Assembly: GCA_002964805.2 (NCBI GenBank)
Contig: PUDQ02000024.1
Span: 310,001-374,000, forward strand
Source of the DNA: Trametes villosa
Taxonomy: Eukaryota > Basidiomycota > Agaricomycetes > Polyporales > Polyporaceae
Reading direction: 5' to 3'
DNA length: 64,000 nt
The translations under genes and the position numbers were made by a program. The first letter of the stretch is position 1. Each line of letters starts with the position of its first letter. Below the pieces are notes generated by a model. That model saw only the letters and a program-made list of their open reading frames with translations. It was not told the DNA's origin and did not search any database. Positions 46,202-56,922 of the stretch are shown piece by piece.

Positions 46202-47794
46202 ATGCCTCTCCAGTACCAGCAGTACCTACGGCTACTCCATCCCGACGGTCACTGTGACGCGATTACTGCTGTGGCTTTTAGCCCTGGTGGAAGTGTTCTC
46301 GCGTCCGCCAGTCTCGACGGCCGCGTTTGTATATGGGAAGTCGCCTCTGGTAAGTTACTACATGTCTTTGCTGGGAAGTCTAGTGTTCTCTCCATTGCGT
46401 GGCTCGATTCCGAAGAAACTGCGGTGTGCGGAATGGAGGACGGCACGCTCGCCTCGCTCGCGATATCTCAGGTACGTTCGGCATTACCCGCCGCACATCG
46501 TCGCGGCGACCTACGGAGACTTTGCAACTAAATTCCAGTAGAACCTCATCCGGCTGGATGGGTTCTTGGCTCATCATAGCCCTGTGGAGCACCTGGCGTA
46601 CAATGGAAAGTACTTAGCATCCGGGGCTCATAGTGAACTCAAGGTCTGGTTACGGGTTCCTGCTGGTAAGCCCCAATATACTCAAGTTGGTCCCTTGGAC
46701 TCAACCCTTCGAGTAGGATGGGTGTTAGTTTCGACTCTTCGCCCGCCTCGACGTAGCTCGTATACCACCGCATGCGATATCGTGGTCACCAGTCTACACT
46801 GGACCTCAACGTCGTCGTATCCCCTCGTCCTCCTGGTAACTTACCTGAATCACGGAATCGTGTAAGTCACCTAGCATGCGCCTTCAAGCGACACCGCTCA
46901 TTCTAGATGGTCCGTGAACTAGAGCGTTCGATGCTCGTATTTGGGCTCGCATCGGTGGTACCGCGGTACCTGGATACATGTGAGCGGCTTGCCCGGTATA
47001 GCGCTTATATACTCACACAGATGGCTTGTCAGCGCAGATGCCAGCCTGACGAGGGACGGCCGGCTTCTCGCGGTGTCGAATATGCTCACTGGTTTCGAGC
47101 TTTTCGCGTTGAAAGGCCTCGTAGAGTTGGAGCCCCTATTCGCGTTTCAACAAGACATCGCCGCGGGCCCGCCTGTTCCCGTCAGCTTCCTACACGGCGA
47201 TCATGCCATCGTTGGAGGTACTACTCGCGGACGGGTGAACGTATGGGATGTCTACTCTAGACAGAAACAGACCCTAACGCTCGAAGGTGCGTCCCGAGTT
47301 CCATAGCACGTCTCGCTGAGGTATGGTCTCTGATCGGCCCGCGCTTCAGGCGAGGTCTCCATCCTCGCGATTGCAGTGAGTACGCGGACAGTGAGGACGC
47401 GGACCCAAGCTCATCTCCACTGTTCCCCAGGCACATTACGACGAGAGCCGCGACGACTTCTACATCGCCACCGGGGTGCTCAACCGTGGCTCCCCGTGTT
47501 CCATCGTCTTGTGGAAAACACAAGAGACTCGTACGTGGGTGATCTACCGGTGCCACACTACCACTGATCCGTCGCCCGCCCAACTGTAGGAAGACAACGT
47601 ACGCCGTCTACAAGGACAAGGGCCACACGCGGCCGCCGTTCGGCTCCTGCCTCTCCGCTCTTTCGGACGCGCTGGACAAGCACAGGAATAATGGCGATCC
47701 TCGTGGTGGGAGCATGCTGGTACTACTATGGCCTACCGTATGGTGCCTCGGCCATGCGCGTGGGATGACTTGTTCAATCAATCAAACACGTTGA
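46202..47794 (+). CDS. WD40 beta-propeller protein of element 2
   Basis: The start at 46202 opens MPLQYQQYLRLLHPDGHCDA. The first blade is clear: AITAVAFSPGGSVLASASLD, GRVCIWEVASGKLLHVF, followed by VLSIAWLDSEETAVCGMEDG. Next exons read LDGFLAHHSPVEHLAYNGKY, LASGAHSELKVWLR, then CDIVVTSLHWTSTSSYPLVL, WLVSADASLTRDGRLLAVSN, DHAIVGGTTRGRVNVWDVYS, AHYDESRDDFYIATGVLNRG and IVLWKTQET, giving five to seven blades. Introns are short, and one acceptor (near 46923) was chosen to keep the frame. It ends LLWPTVWCLGHARG and TCSINQTR. A scaffold role is likely; the partner is unknown. Related WD40 proteins are seen near agaricomycete transposons. Confidence 0.7.
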
Positions 47795-47962
47795 AGCTGT
47801 GGCGTCTCCGTGTCGCATAGGGCCCCTGGAGCTCTCCCCTTGTGCAACTTCTGGTAATTGGGACCCGAAACAACATCGTGACATAAGCGGTGGCTGCGGC
47901 GATGAATCGGCGAGCCGATAACACGGTCGCCCGAGGGCACGAACGACTCGCGAGCCTGAGCC

Positions 47963-49203
47963 ATGGAGGCCCTCTCAACGGTGTCACTGCCATTCGTCTG
48001 CGTCGTCCTCGCTGCACTACTCACCACCTATCTCGCCGTATACCAATGCCTGTGGCGACAACCTATCCCCCCTAAGGCCGACTACGCCTTCTCGGCATCC
48101 ACGATCGTCCGTCGTCGGCCTCCTACTGTCTTACAATTCGCTCCTCGTGTCCCCCCGGGTAGCGGCGCTACGCCGATGGTACTCCGGGTACTCACCCCCG
48201 AGCCAACCTTCCGGTGAGTTTGCGGCTCACCTTCGTACATGGAGAATGTCACTAAATCATGTTTTTCAGTAGTATCAAGGAAGAGAATCCCCCCGGTCGG
48301 CCACATTCGAAGGGGATCTTGACACGGTCGTCTTCCTCGGCGCTAACCGAAGACGCCATGGATGCGAGCGGATCTTCGTCGTCGCCCGCTCCGTCGCCCC
48401 CATCTCCAACCACGCCTCTGCCGCCAGTGTCATCGGCCTTCAGTCGCGCGAGTTCAGTGATACTGGCTGGACCGTCCTTCCGGCAACCTAGTGGCGAGCA
48501 CTTGCGAAGAGGAAACTCCATGCCATCCTCCAACGAGCGACAAGCGCGTAACGTACAGAGCAAACCTCCCGCTTCGAAGCGTATCACGAGGTCCAGCTCG
48601 AAGGCGTCGCTATCACAGGATGTAGGCTCAAGCTCCGCCCTGCCCTTCTCTCCACCCTCTCCGGTGGCGAACACGGATGCTAATGCGGTCAGGAAACTTA
48701 CACGTACATTCATCCCATCACTCTAACATTGCTGACGTCCGTACCCAGGTGATGCTCAAGCGTATGAAAAATCCCATCCGAATCAACACCAAACACGACA
48801 TGTCTCAACACCGTCAATACACTTGGTGGTTCGAAACCGCGTCAGACGCTGCGATTGCGGGCCCGCCTGTCCTTCACCCAGCATGTGGCCTCCAGCGCGG
48901 CGACCTTTTTTGGCACAAAGCTCCGAGTATCTTCCAGCTCTGGTTGCGAGTCAAGGACGAGGTTACCGGGCAAGACGTCTGGCAAGCTATCGAGGTGGGA
49001 CACGTGCGCGAAGACGGCCGCAAGCTTACCGTTACCCTGAAGAAACACGTTCTTTCGTGGGTGGGAGGGGACTGGGGATCCAGGCGCGTATACTCATGTA
49101 CGTATCTCTCGAATGTTGTCGGATGTACTACTAACTAACGGCTTACTCGGATGCAGTGGACCGTGAGCACTGGGCGACGTCGCGCGAGCGGTCGGGGAGT
49201 TAG
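47963..49203 (+). CDS. Single-pass membrane protein of element 2, function unknown
   Basis: The first exon opens MEALSTVSLPFVCVVLAALL and TTYLAVYQCLW, a signal-anchor helix. A Ser/Pro-rich disordered exon follows (48269-48690, GILTRSSSSALTEDAMDAS and on). The third exon is the folded part: VMLKRMKNPIRINTKHDMSQ, YTWWFETASDAAIAGPP, GLQRGDLFWHKAPSIFQLWL, RVKDEVTGQDVWQAIEVGHV and KLTVTLKKHVLSWVGGDWG. A last short exon reads LDREHWATSRERSGS and stops at 49203. The folded region is beta-rich with many Trp residues. I do not recognise the family. It lies between the WD40 and SUN genes on the same strand. Confidence 0.6.
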
Positions 49204-49455
49204 GCCTTTGGAGTAGATACAGTGTATACTTGTCGTACATGGAGAATACGTGCAACGTAATATGATACAGGCGTGATAGATTATCGCGCGAGTGCGGCCG
49301 CTGGAGACTTGGGACCAGCATGGTGCGCGGTGGCGGCGCAATGCCACTCCGGGCGCTCTTCGTAATCAAGCGCCCATGAGCCGTCATTGCCCACGCGATG
49401 TTTCTTCTCTACCGCGTCCAACATCCAGCAACACTATACCTCACCCTCATAACCT

Positions 49456-50520
49456 ATGGCTACACCCCGCGAGTCGCCGTTCAACGGCAGCAGATTTGCG
49501 CTGCGCGATGATTCCCGAACGTGGCCAAACGATTCAAATCGTAAGTATGCCGGTTACTTCCAACCGCGGCAATCGGACGATGCTAACCCTCCCCCGCGCA
49601 CGCCGCACCTAGAGCCTCGCAAATTGCTGCGTTTCGCTTCTACAGACTCCGTGTCCTCTGACAGGGATGAGTCTGAACTACCCCATCCCTCCATCTCTCA
49701 CTCTAGTCGCCTCACTTTCTATCTCCCTGCTACGCTCGCCCTCGCGCTGTTCGCCATGGCCCTGGCAGCTCATCTTGTACGGCCTCCTCACCCTCACCCG
49801 ACCACACCCAACATGTCCCGTCTGGCGAACCTCTCTTCATACTTCGGCTGGCCCTCTCAAGCTACCGAGCCTCAAGTCCTGACGCCTGCTATGAGGAGCG
49901 CCATCGAGGAAATCGTCCGTGCAAATCTTCGCGCTCACGACATATCGCGACGGGGCCCGCCTGATTACGCCCTTCACGCCCATGGCGCGCGAGTAGCCAT
50001 GAAGCTCACGTCCGGGACGTCTGGTGTGTTCTCTTCGCGAGAGGACGACCCGAGCGTCGCTATCAGCGACGACGTCCACGCTGGACGTTGTTGGAGCGTC
50101 CAGACCTTACCTTCTCAGCTAGGTATCCGGCTTCCACGCATGCTCTACCCGACGCATTTCTCCATAGAACATCTCTCCGCGGAAGTATCGGTGGACGTCG
50201 GACAGGCTCCGAAGAACATCAAGATCTGGGGGATGGTAGACGGCGTCCGCAACAAGGAGGCCTTTGCAGCCCTCGTCGCGTCGGGCTTACCTGGATTCGA
50301 CGAGCAGGCTCCGCCCATTGCCAAGGGTCTGCTTTGGGCCCCTCTAGCGACCTTCATGTACGACATCCACGGCGACAACCCGGTTCAAGTCTTCCCCGTC
50401 TCCCGGGCGTACACCGACAGCAAGCTCTCGTTCGGCGTCGTCGCTGTCGGGCTCATGGACAATTGGGGTGCTAACACGACCTGCTTATATCGCGTACGAG
50501 TACACGGGACCCCGGTTTAA
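49456..50520 (+). CDS. SUN-domain protein (Sad1/UNC-84 type) of element 2
   Basis: A single open frame of 354 residues. The N-terminus is a short Ser/Pro-rich nucleoplasmic-type segment (FRSSRL-like, with LLRFASTDSVSSDRDE), then one membrane helix (LTFYLPATLALALFAMALAA). After a linker helix (LTPAMRSAIEEIVRANLRAH) the SUN domain begins: PDYALHAHGARVAMKLTSGT, DVHAGRCWSVQTLPSQLGIR, LPRMLYPTHFSIEHLSAEVS, VDVGQAPKNIKIWGMVDG, VFPVSRAYTDSKLSFGVVAV, MDNWGANTTCLYRVRVHGTP. The order and the final C-L-Y-R-V-R-V-H-G are as in fungal SUN proteins, which sit in the inner nuclear membrane and link chromatin to KASH partners. Agaricomycetes have many such paralogues. Its presence inside a transposon is notable. 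Confidence 0.85.
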   Translation: MATPRESPFNGSRFALRDDSRTWPNDSNRKYAGYFQPRQSDDANPPPRTPHLEPRKLLRFASTDSVSSDRDESELPHPSISHSSRLTFYLPATLALALFAMALAAHLVRPPHPHPTTPNMSRLANLSSYFGWPSQATEPQVLTPAMRSAIEEIVRANLRAHDISRRGPPDYALHAHGARVAMKLTSGTSGVFSSREDDPSVAISDDVHAGRCWSVQTLPSQLGIRLPRMLYPTHFSIEHLSAEVSVDVGQAPKNIKIWGMVDGVRNKEAFAALVASGLPGFDEQAPPIAKGLLWAPLATFMYDIHGDNPVQVFPVSRAYTDSKLSFGVVAVGLMDNWGANTTCLYRVRVHGTPV

Positions 50521-50981
50521 TGCTACGGTCGGTGCAGTACTTTGTGCACCCGCCGTCCTGTGAGCTCACGACGCCCGTGTTGCAGATGTACCTTCATAGC
50601 TATCACAGCCCGCCATGTAGTATACCCAGACCGCATGAATTCTAACGTCGCGCTGCCGTAGCTTTTACTCGTATCCATGGTCTGCGGTACGTGGCTCTGA
50701 AGAGCAAACACGCGCTTTGACGTAGCGCCTGTGCCACTCGGCGCATGTACAATGCGCCGTGGCTCATTGTACCCAACTTGGGTTGGGCCACAATTCTGAC
50801 GTGCCGCGCGACAGACGATCAAGTCAGCTTGAGGTGCGCGCGACGCCTTTCTTCCTCCTTCCACCACTGCGTGCACGCCACTCGCTTCCCTCCGCCTCTG
50901 GTAGGCGTTCCGTCCCCTCACGACAAGCATCCCCATCGAACGACCCCTCTCGGCCTCGCGAGACACGCCTGCACGTACACC
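50521..50981. other. Spacer between SUN and coiled-coil genes
   Basis: 3' flank and promoter; no gene seen. Confidence 0.4.
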
Positions 50982-53900
50982 ATGTCGATTAACGACCATC
51001 GTCTTCATCAAGCTGCTGGTCAGGCCCCCCATGCCCAGCGTGTGTCTGCAGGCAGCACATCACAACCACACCAGGTGCGTCACGACTAGCTCTGTTCAAA
51101 CTCACTTCGTAACGATGTGTCTAGGCCACGGTGCTTGCAGCAGGAATGCAGCACCCACACGGGTTTCCCCCGGTTTTCCCGTCATCGCGTCCCCCATCAC
51201 CTCGACTCCTCTCGACCCCTGCCACGGTACCGCTATCCTCTCCACAGCGCCTCGGTCGCCAACCGTCCTTCCGTGTGGATCCGCAGCCGCCTCATCCTCA
51301 CAGACCTCAGCCTATCCAGCGTGGGCCGTCGTTCACAATCCAGCTCCCGCCGGCGCCGCAAGATGCGCTTCGGCACCCTCCTCCACAGCACTTCGATCCA
51401 CAAAGCCTGTTCGCCGAGGCGGGTCGGTTCTTCCAGGACCCTGACCAGCGTTGGCACGCTCTCCGCGAAGAAGAGATGCGTCGGCAGGCTTCCGGCGTTG
51501 GGGCGGTGCGGCAACTAGCTCTTCGCGCAGAGGAGACGCATCGTCAGGCACTCCGAGACGAAGCTCGCCAGCAACGCTATCGAGAACTCGAAGCAGAGAT
51601 TCACCGACCGCACGCGGAAGCTCTCCTACGTGCTGTCCCCGCCGCACATCCCGCACCCCACTGGGATGCCACCGCCGAGAGACAGATACGTCAGATGCGT
51701 CAGCGGGCACTTCTGGACGACGAGGTGCGCCGGCAGGCGCCGGTCGACGCGATCGCTCAACGTCGAGCCGAGGAGGAAGCGCGCCGACAGGCTGCTCTCG
51801 ACGAAGAGTTGCGTCAGCGAGCTCTGTTTGCAGAGCACGCACGTCGACAGGCTGTCGCCGACGAGGCAGCACGCCGACGGGCGATGGCCGAGGAAGAACT
51901 ACGACAGCGAGAGGCTCTCGAGGCACAAGCACGTCGGCAGGCTGTCGCCGACGAGGATGCACGCCGACGAGCGATGGCCGAGGAAGAACTACGACAGCGA
52001 GAGGCTCTCGAGGTACAAGCACGTCGGCAGGCTGTCGCCGACGAGGAAGCACGCCGACGGGCGAGAGCCGAGGAAGAACTGCGACAGCGAGACGCGCTCG
52101 AGGCACAAGCACGGCAGTGGGCCGTCGATCAAGAGCTGCGCCGGCAGGCGGAGGGGGAAACACGTCGGAGGGAAGCCCTTGACGAGGAGTTGCGAGAGGT
52201 AGAACGTCTTCGCCCTGAAGACGTCACCGAGGATCAAATCGAGGAGGACTTCGTTCTAGGACACCTCGGGTCGGTACACGACGACGACGACGACGACCCC
52301 ATGTCCGAACCTCCTCGCACAACGACGTCGACACCTTCCCGCTCGACGTCGAACCGGTCACGCGAACCATCCCCGGACACCGTCAAGGATCCAGCCCCGC
52401 CCTCGACGCCGCCAAGACCCACCTCTCGCTCAGCAGCATCGTCCATTAGATGGATGTCGGTCAGCCCGCTGCCGTCGCCTGCTAGAACCCCGCGCCCCCT
52501 TGACGACGCACCACGGCTTCCGATACCGGACGATTTCAGCGCACCGGAACCCGTCACCACGCCACCCAAGCCGATCCTAACGGATAGTGCACCTTCCTCG
52601 TCGACCGAGCAGAACCATTACCGCGTACCATCGCCCAAATTCGACCACGCCCCGAGTCCCTCGCCTGGAAAGGTAAGTCTTTGCGTCACGAGCACGCCGA
52701 AGCAGGCGACTGAACTGTTTAATCATCTAGGATAACTCTGCACAGTTCATGGCGCTACTTCTGCGCCAGAACGAACAGATGTCGCAACTGATGCAAACGT
52801 TGGTAGTACAAAACCAAGAGCTACAGTACGTGGTAGTACGAGTATGATGCCGATGCATGCGCTAAAACCCCTCTTCAGGTCTGTTCTTACTAGTCAGTTC
52901 ACCGAGCTCGCGGCGCGTCTTGACACGATCAAGACGCCGCATGCCGAGCGAGAAAGCGCCGCGGACGCACTCGACGACGAGGTGGAAGCGGATGAGGGCG
53001 ACGAGGCGGATGACGAGGTCGCGGAGGGCGACCTCCGTGTGCGCTCCCGTAAGAAGCGGCCGCAGATGGACGCCCTCAAGGATCCCAGGAACAGAGAGGG
53101 CGTCCGAGCACTGCAGGTAAGAGGCCCCCACGCTGGACCAGCTCATTACTTACCATACCCCAAGGCGTGCGTCCGCAAGCATTTGCTGACACTGTGCCAC
53201 GCCGAGTCCATGGACGAGCTTGTCGAGAATAACCCCCCAATCACGGACGAGGAGATGACCAACTTCCTAGCCGGCGACGAGGACATGCTAGCATGCACGG
53301 TCCAGTCCTTCCGCATCGACTTCCAGCGATCTTGGAAAGAGAACGGCTTCAATCGCCTAGCCAATCATGTCTTCTGCGACAGCTTGATCAAGATGTACAA
53401 GGGCGGAGACTATTCCGACCACGACATCCCCAGCGTCCTTCTCACGGAGCGATACATCAGCAAAGTCCTGTATCAGCACATGGATTACCGACGGAAGTTG
53501 TACAAGCAGCACTTCAACCCGCTGAGCAAGGAAGTGCAGGACAAAATCAAGCAGCGGAAAGCAATGAACGCGCGCAGGGGCACGGTAAGTTCGTCATACG
53601 ATCTTCTAAACCGATCGCTAATACGTCCCAGCTTCGCAACAGTCGCGTACACGTCATTCTGGTGTTCAAGCTTGAGCACAAGCGTCTTTTCCTCAAGCTC
53701 AAGCCGATTCACATGAGCGGTGACGAGACGGACGGGGATGAGAAGGAGCACCCGCCGAAGTTCCGCATCGTGGAAGCTCGGTGGCAGAGCTTAGCTCTCA
53801 AGCTCTTCCTGCGAGCGCTCGACGTGTTGTACCGGGAGTGCTGGTCTAAGCCAGTAGGCGAGCGCGCGAAACCGGGGAACGCACCCCGCGACCGCGTCGA

Positions 53901-54093
53901 GCGCGAAAATCCGCGCGTCGAAGACGGACCCGCACCAATCGGCCTTTGGAGGAACTGTTACGACCAGGACTGGTTGAAGTCGCTGCGTCCGCACGAACGC
54001 GAGTCCTTGAAGATCATCGACAAGGACTACGTCTTTACGCTGCCCCCTCCGAGGCCGAAGACTAAGCAGCAAGCCACGCCCCAGAAGCAGTAA
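50982..54093 (+). CDS. Large coiled-coil protein with conserved C-terminal domain, element 2
   Basis: The first exon MSINDHRLHQAAGQAPHAQR joins at 51124 to a long exon. A Pro-rich head is followed by about 300 residues of Arg/Glu/Ala-rich coiled coil, including three near-identical 30-residue units (ARRQAVADE, RRRAMAEEELRQREAL). An acidic then Ser/Pro-rich stretch (DDDDDPMSEPPRTTT) leads to MALLLRQNEQMSQLMQTLVV. The C-terminal third is RSRKKRPQMDALKDPRNREG, ACVRKHLLTLCHAESMDELV, EDMLACTVQSFRIDFQRSWK, YISKVLYQHMDYRRKLYKQH, FRIVEARWQSLALKLFLRAL, and CYDQDWLKSLRPHERESL. This last part resembles a domain carried by many agaricomycete transposon proteins and usually lacking a name. Six or seven exons, stop at 54093. 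Probably a nuclear structural or regulatory factor. Confidence 0.65.
51833..52108 (+). repeat. In-frame tandem repeat, 90-bp unit
   Basis: Three consecutive copies encode (E)(H/A/V)(Q)ARRQAVADE(A/D/E)ARRRA(M/R)AEEELRQR(E/D)AL; a fourth is diverged. Confidence 0.85.
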
Positions 54094-54766
54094 GCGGAGG
54101 CGCGTTCTCTCCCGAGCGCGCGTTCACTTTTCACCGTTGTCTCTGCACCTCTCCCCGCATCTCCGGCTCCCCGTCTCCTTGCATTCTCGTACCATATCCC
54201 TCACTTCGCCCCCGCGCGCTCTCGCGCGTCCTTGTTATCGCTCCCGCGCTCTCTCTCCCGCGCGCACTCCAGCGCCTGTTTGGCGCTTACCTCTCTCCCC
54301 CTCTCTCTCGCGTTCCCCCGTCGTCCACAACCGCCGGCCACCGTTAAACTCAAGCACGCTCCCTTCTACACCCCAACACCCCAACACTCGCTCCATTTTC
54401 TCTCTCTCAGCCCTCTCTCCATCGCCTCCCCGTTGTCTCTCCCCGTCGTTTCTCCCGGTCGTCTCCCGGGGTCGTCTCTCGTCTACTTCTCCCCTCCTCG
54501 CGCGTCCCTCGTCGTCACCTCTCCCCGTCTCCTCCTGGGATCGTCTCTCGCCGTCGTCGTCGTCGCCGCACGCAGTCGACTCTCGCCGCCGCGTCCTGGC
54601 CCGTCGGCCTCTCGTCTACTTCTCTCCCCGTCGCGCGTCCCTCGTCGTCACCTCTCTCCGTCACCTCCTGGGATCGTCTCTCGTCGTCTTCGCCGTCGTC
54701 GCCGCACGCATTCGACTCTCGCCGCCGCGTCTTGGCCCGTTCCATCCTTTTCAACACCAGTCCCCG
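54094..54766. other. Pyrimidine-rich spacer containing a tandem duplication
   Basis: Strongly C/T-rich plus strand. Two copies of about 126-136 bp (roughly 54479-54605 and 54606-54741) share CTCGTCTACTTCTC, GCGCGTCCCTCGTCGTCACC and CGACTCTCGCCGCCGCGTC. It is the promoter or leader of the next gene. Open frames here reflect composition, not coding. Confidence 0.6.
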
Positions 54767-55257
54767 ATGCCTCTCAGCTCCTCCTCGCGCGACGTACGTC
54801 CTTCATCCATATGTCGAACTCAGGGCTGACGATTTCACAGGTCATGCTGTCCCTGTTCAAGGGGGATGCTCGCTACACCTTCCACTGGCAGGACTTTAAC
54901 AGCGTGAGCCCGTCGCGTCTCGGTCGATTCCATACTAACGTCCTGCAGGCCATGGCGGAGCTTGAGTTCAAGATGGTAGGGAAGGGGATTCTATGCGGGT
55001 ATCGCATTCCAGGGTACTTGGGAAGGGGCAGGGTCGTGATTCACAGGGTGAGTATTGCTTCATACTCGTTTGTCGATGTCGCTAACACTCCCATCAGGGT
55101 CATGCCGGTCCCATGGAAAAACATCATCAAGACAAGTATGTATTCATCCCACATGCTATAGGATTCGCCACTAATGCGACTCATCAGCATCAAGCGGCGG
55201 CTTTCGCGCAGGTTTGGCTGGGACAAGGACACCTTTGCCGAGGGCGGCCGATTCTGA
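54767..55257 (+). CDS. Small basic protein of element 2, transposon-associated
   Basis: MPLSSSSRD in the first exon joins (54840) to VMLSLFKGDARYTFHWQDFN and ALQAMAELEFKMVGKGILCG-like sequence (as read: VLQAMAELEFKMVGKGILCG), YRIPGYLGRGRVVIHRGHAG, PMEKHHQDNIKRRLSRRFGW and DKDTFAEGGRF with the stop at 55255-55257. The exons have GT/AG ends at about 54796, 55048 and 55136. Roughly 120 residues. The G-H-x-G-P-M-x-K-x-H signature with a following basic helix recurs in small proteins of agaricomycete mobile elements; function unknown. Position next to the right end suggests a terminus-binding or regulatory role, an inference only. Confidence 0.6.
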
Positions 55258-56164
55258 ACCGATCTTGTGTGCATAACGAGTGCGTACTCTTGGAGCTGTG
55301 GCATACGAATACACGATGTTTCATTGGACGAGCGAGGGCGAGGCGAAGTGTGTGATTGGCACCTGCCATCCCCTCTCTTCGTGCTGGGTTCGCCGGATAT
55401 CGAACTCGAGCTCAAGTAGCTCGTGCGTGCGCTAAGTTCTGGCGAGCTCATAGCTTCGTCGTGAGCGCCCCGAGCTTCGCGAGCTCGGAGTGTGGAACCT
55501 TGAGAGAGCTCGTTCTGAGCTCGTTCACTGACGTGCGCACTCGAAGCTCGCGAGCTCGAAGTCAGGGGCTTCGGCAAGCTAGGAGCTCGGTAGTGCTCAT
55601 CAGAAGCTCGGGCAAGAGAGCTCTGCGCACACAGAGCTCCGGAAATGTGCGCACTAGGTATGCTGTGTGGGTGGCCGAGCTCCGGGGAGGCACATGAGCT
55701 CGCGTACGAGCTCCGGAGAGGCACTCGAGCTCGCGCACGAGCTCCGGTGAGGCACACGAGCTCCGGGGGGAAAAGCGCGAGCTGAACGAGCTCCGGTGAG
55801 GCACACGAGCTCCGGGGGGCAAAGCGCGAGCTGAAGCGCTTACAAGCGCAACAAGCGCATATGAGCTCGCGAGCTCGCGCGCGGGCCCGTAGGAAGTGCT
55901 GGACGGATTTTTGCGCGCGTCCGGACGGATGGTTGCGCGCGTATATGGACGGATGCGCGCACGAATGGGTCTGCGAGTGCGCGTGCGGCAACAGAATCTG
56001 TGTGCGCGCGCGCGAGCGCGGGCACGGGGCGGCAGTTCGCCAGGTCGCGGCGCAGAGCGGTCACTCGATAGCTGGACTGTGGAGGCACGGCGGGCAATAA
56101 CTAGCTATGTCGACGAAGAGCAGGTTACATGTTGCGGGAATGTTCGTTTGGTAGCTACGGGAGC
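55258..56164. repeat. Right subterminal repeat field of element 2
   Basis: From about 55385 to 55880, GAGCTCG, GCGAGCTC and GAGCTCCGG motifs occur every 10-30 bp, including tandem 40-bp units near 55735-55835 (GAGCTCCGGTGAGGCACACG). From 55880 to 56030 follow CGCGCG-rich motifs. It mirrors the left field in theme though not in exact sequence. Confidence 0.65.
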
Positions 56165-56462
56165 GAGCAGGTTACCTGTTCCGAAGCGGGACTGGGTCTG
56201 GAGACAGGATAATGGTTGAGGTGCTGGTTCGGGATCGGAACAGCGGCGTAGCAGGATAGTTGTTCTGTGATTGGCTCAGCGGCTGTTCCGGTCCGCAACC
56301 AGGTTGTCTGGCTCAGGACCTGAACAGGACCTGGAAATGACGTCAGCAGGCTGTCTGGTTCAGGACCTGGACAGTCCCGGAGCAAGCGCGGTGACAGGAG
56401 TCCAGTTACCGAATTAGTCACTAGCCTGTTCCGGAGGGGGACATAGGCCAATGCCCCTCGTG
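56165..56462 (-). repeat. Right terminal inverted repeat of element 2
   Basis: 298 bp, the inverted partner of 37088-37385, with no difference found. Confidence 0.95.
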
Positions 56463-56465
56463 TCA
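56463..56465. repeat. Target site duplication (TCA), right copy
   Basis: Direct copy of 37085-37087. Confidence 0.75.
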
Positions 56466-56922
56466 TCGCTGTCCTAGCCGATTGTCTGCATTGCTTGTGC
56501 GCTCCTCTGCCGTCGGCTACGTATTACGATACGCATCCCGCACCTCCTTGGGCGAGCACCATGTCTGCACACCAGCACCGGCATTCTCAGCAGTTCCTCC
56601 ATCCGACACGCGCTGCTGCACGGTCCCCCTCATGTCCAGCTGCTCACACGCTTTGCGCCAGGTCGGCCGCCATCTCGAACTAACACAAACAGCTCCTACT
56701 CTCGTCTTGTGGCGCGTCGGCTCGGTTCAGACACCAGACGCCGGGATCCCACCACCACCACTCTAATCCTCTCGCGTGCTGCGTACTCGGTAAACGAAAA
56801 AGGTCAGTAGATCATTAATCCGCCTATTCAGTACGAATCTCATAAAACCCCGCGCTGCCTAGTCGACTTCCTCCCACTCTCTGATCCTTCTTCTAGACCT
56901 CGTTCTCCGCACACGACGGCTG
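56466..56922. other. Right flank of element 2 and promoter of the AIM9-like gene
   Basis: No convincing gene. A short frame from 56560 (MSAHQHRHSQQFLHPTRAAA) lacks features. Confidence 0.4.

Larger units (their letters stand above)
37088..56462. mobile_element. Element 2: 19.4 kb CACTA/EnSpm-class DNA transposon with identical long inverted repeats
   Basis: The ends read CACGAGGGG...CCCCTCGTG with inverted repeats of 298 bp that I compared base by base and found identical. TCA lies outside both ends (37085-37087 and 56463-56465), the 3-bp duplication expected of CACTA-class elements. The terminal CAC and the Tnp2-type transposase inside agree with that class. Eight genes lie within, three on the minus strand to the left and five on the plus strand to the right, leaving from a central spacer. 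The identity of the repeats and the apparently intact genes point to a recent insertion. The size and the cargo (LRR, WD40, SUN, membrane and coiled-coil proteins) are unusual for the class. Confidence 0.9.

Noticed and set aside
54137..54829. Two long plus-strand frames (230 and 309 codons) in the spacer before the small basic protein
   Set aside because: Ser/Leu/Pro/Arg-rich translation of pyrimidine-rich, partly duplicated DNA. Only the last part of one frame is real, as the exon VMLSLFKGDARYTFHW.
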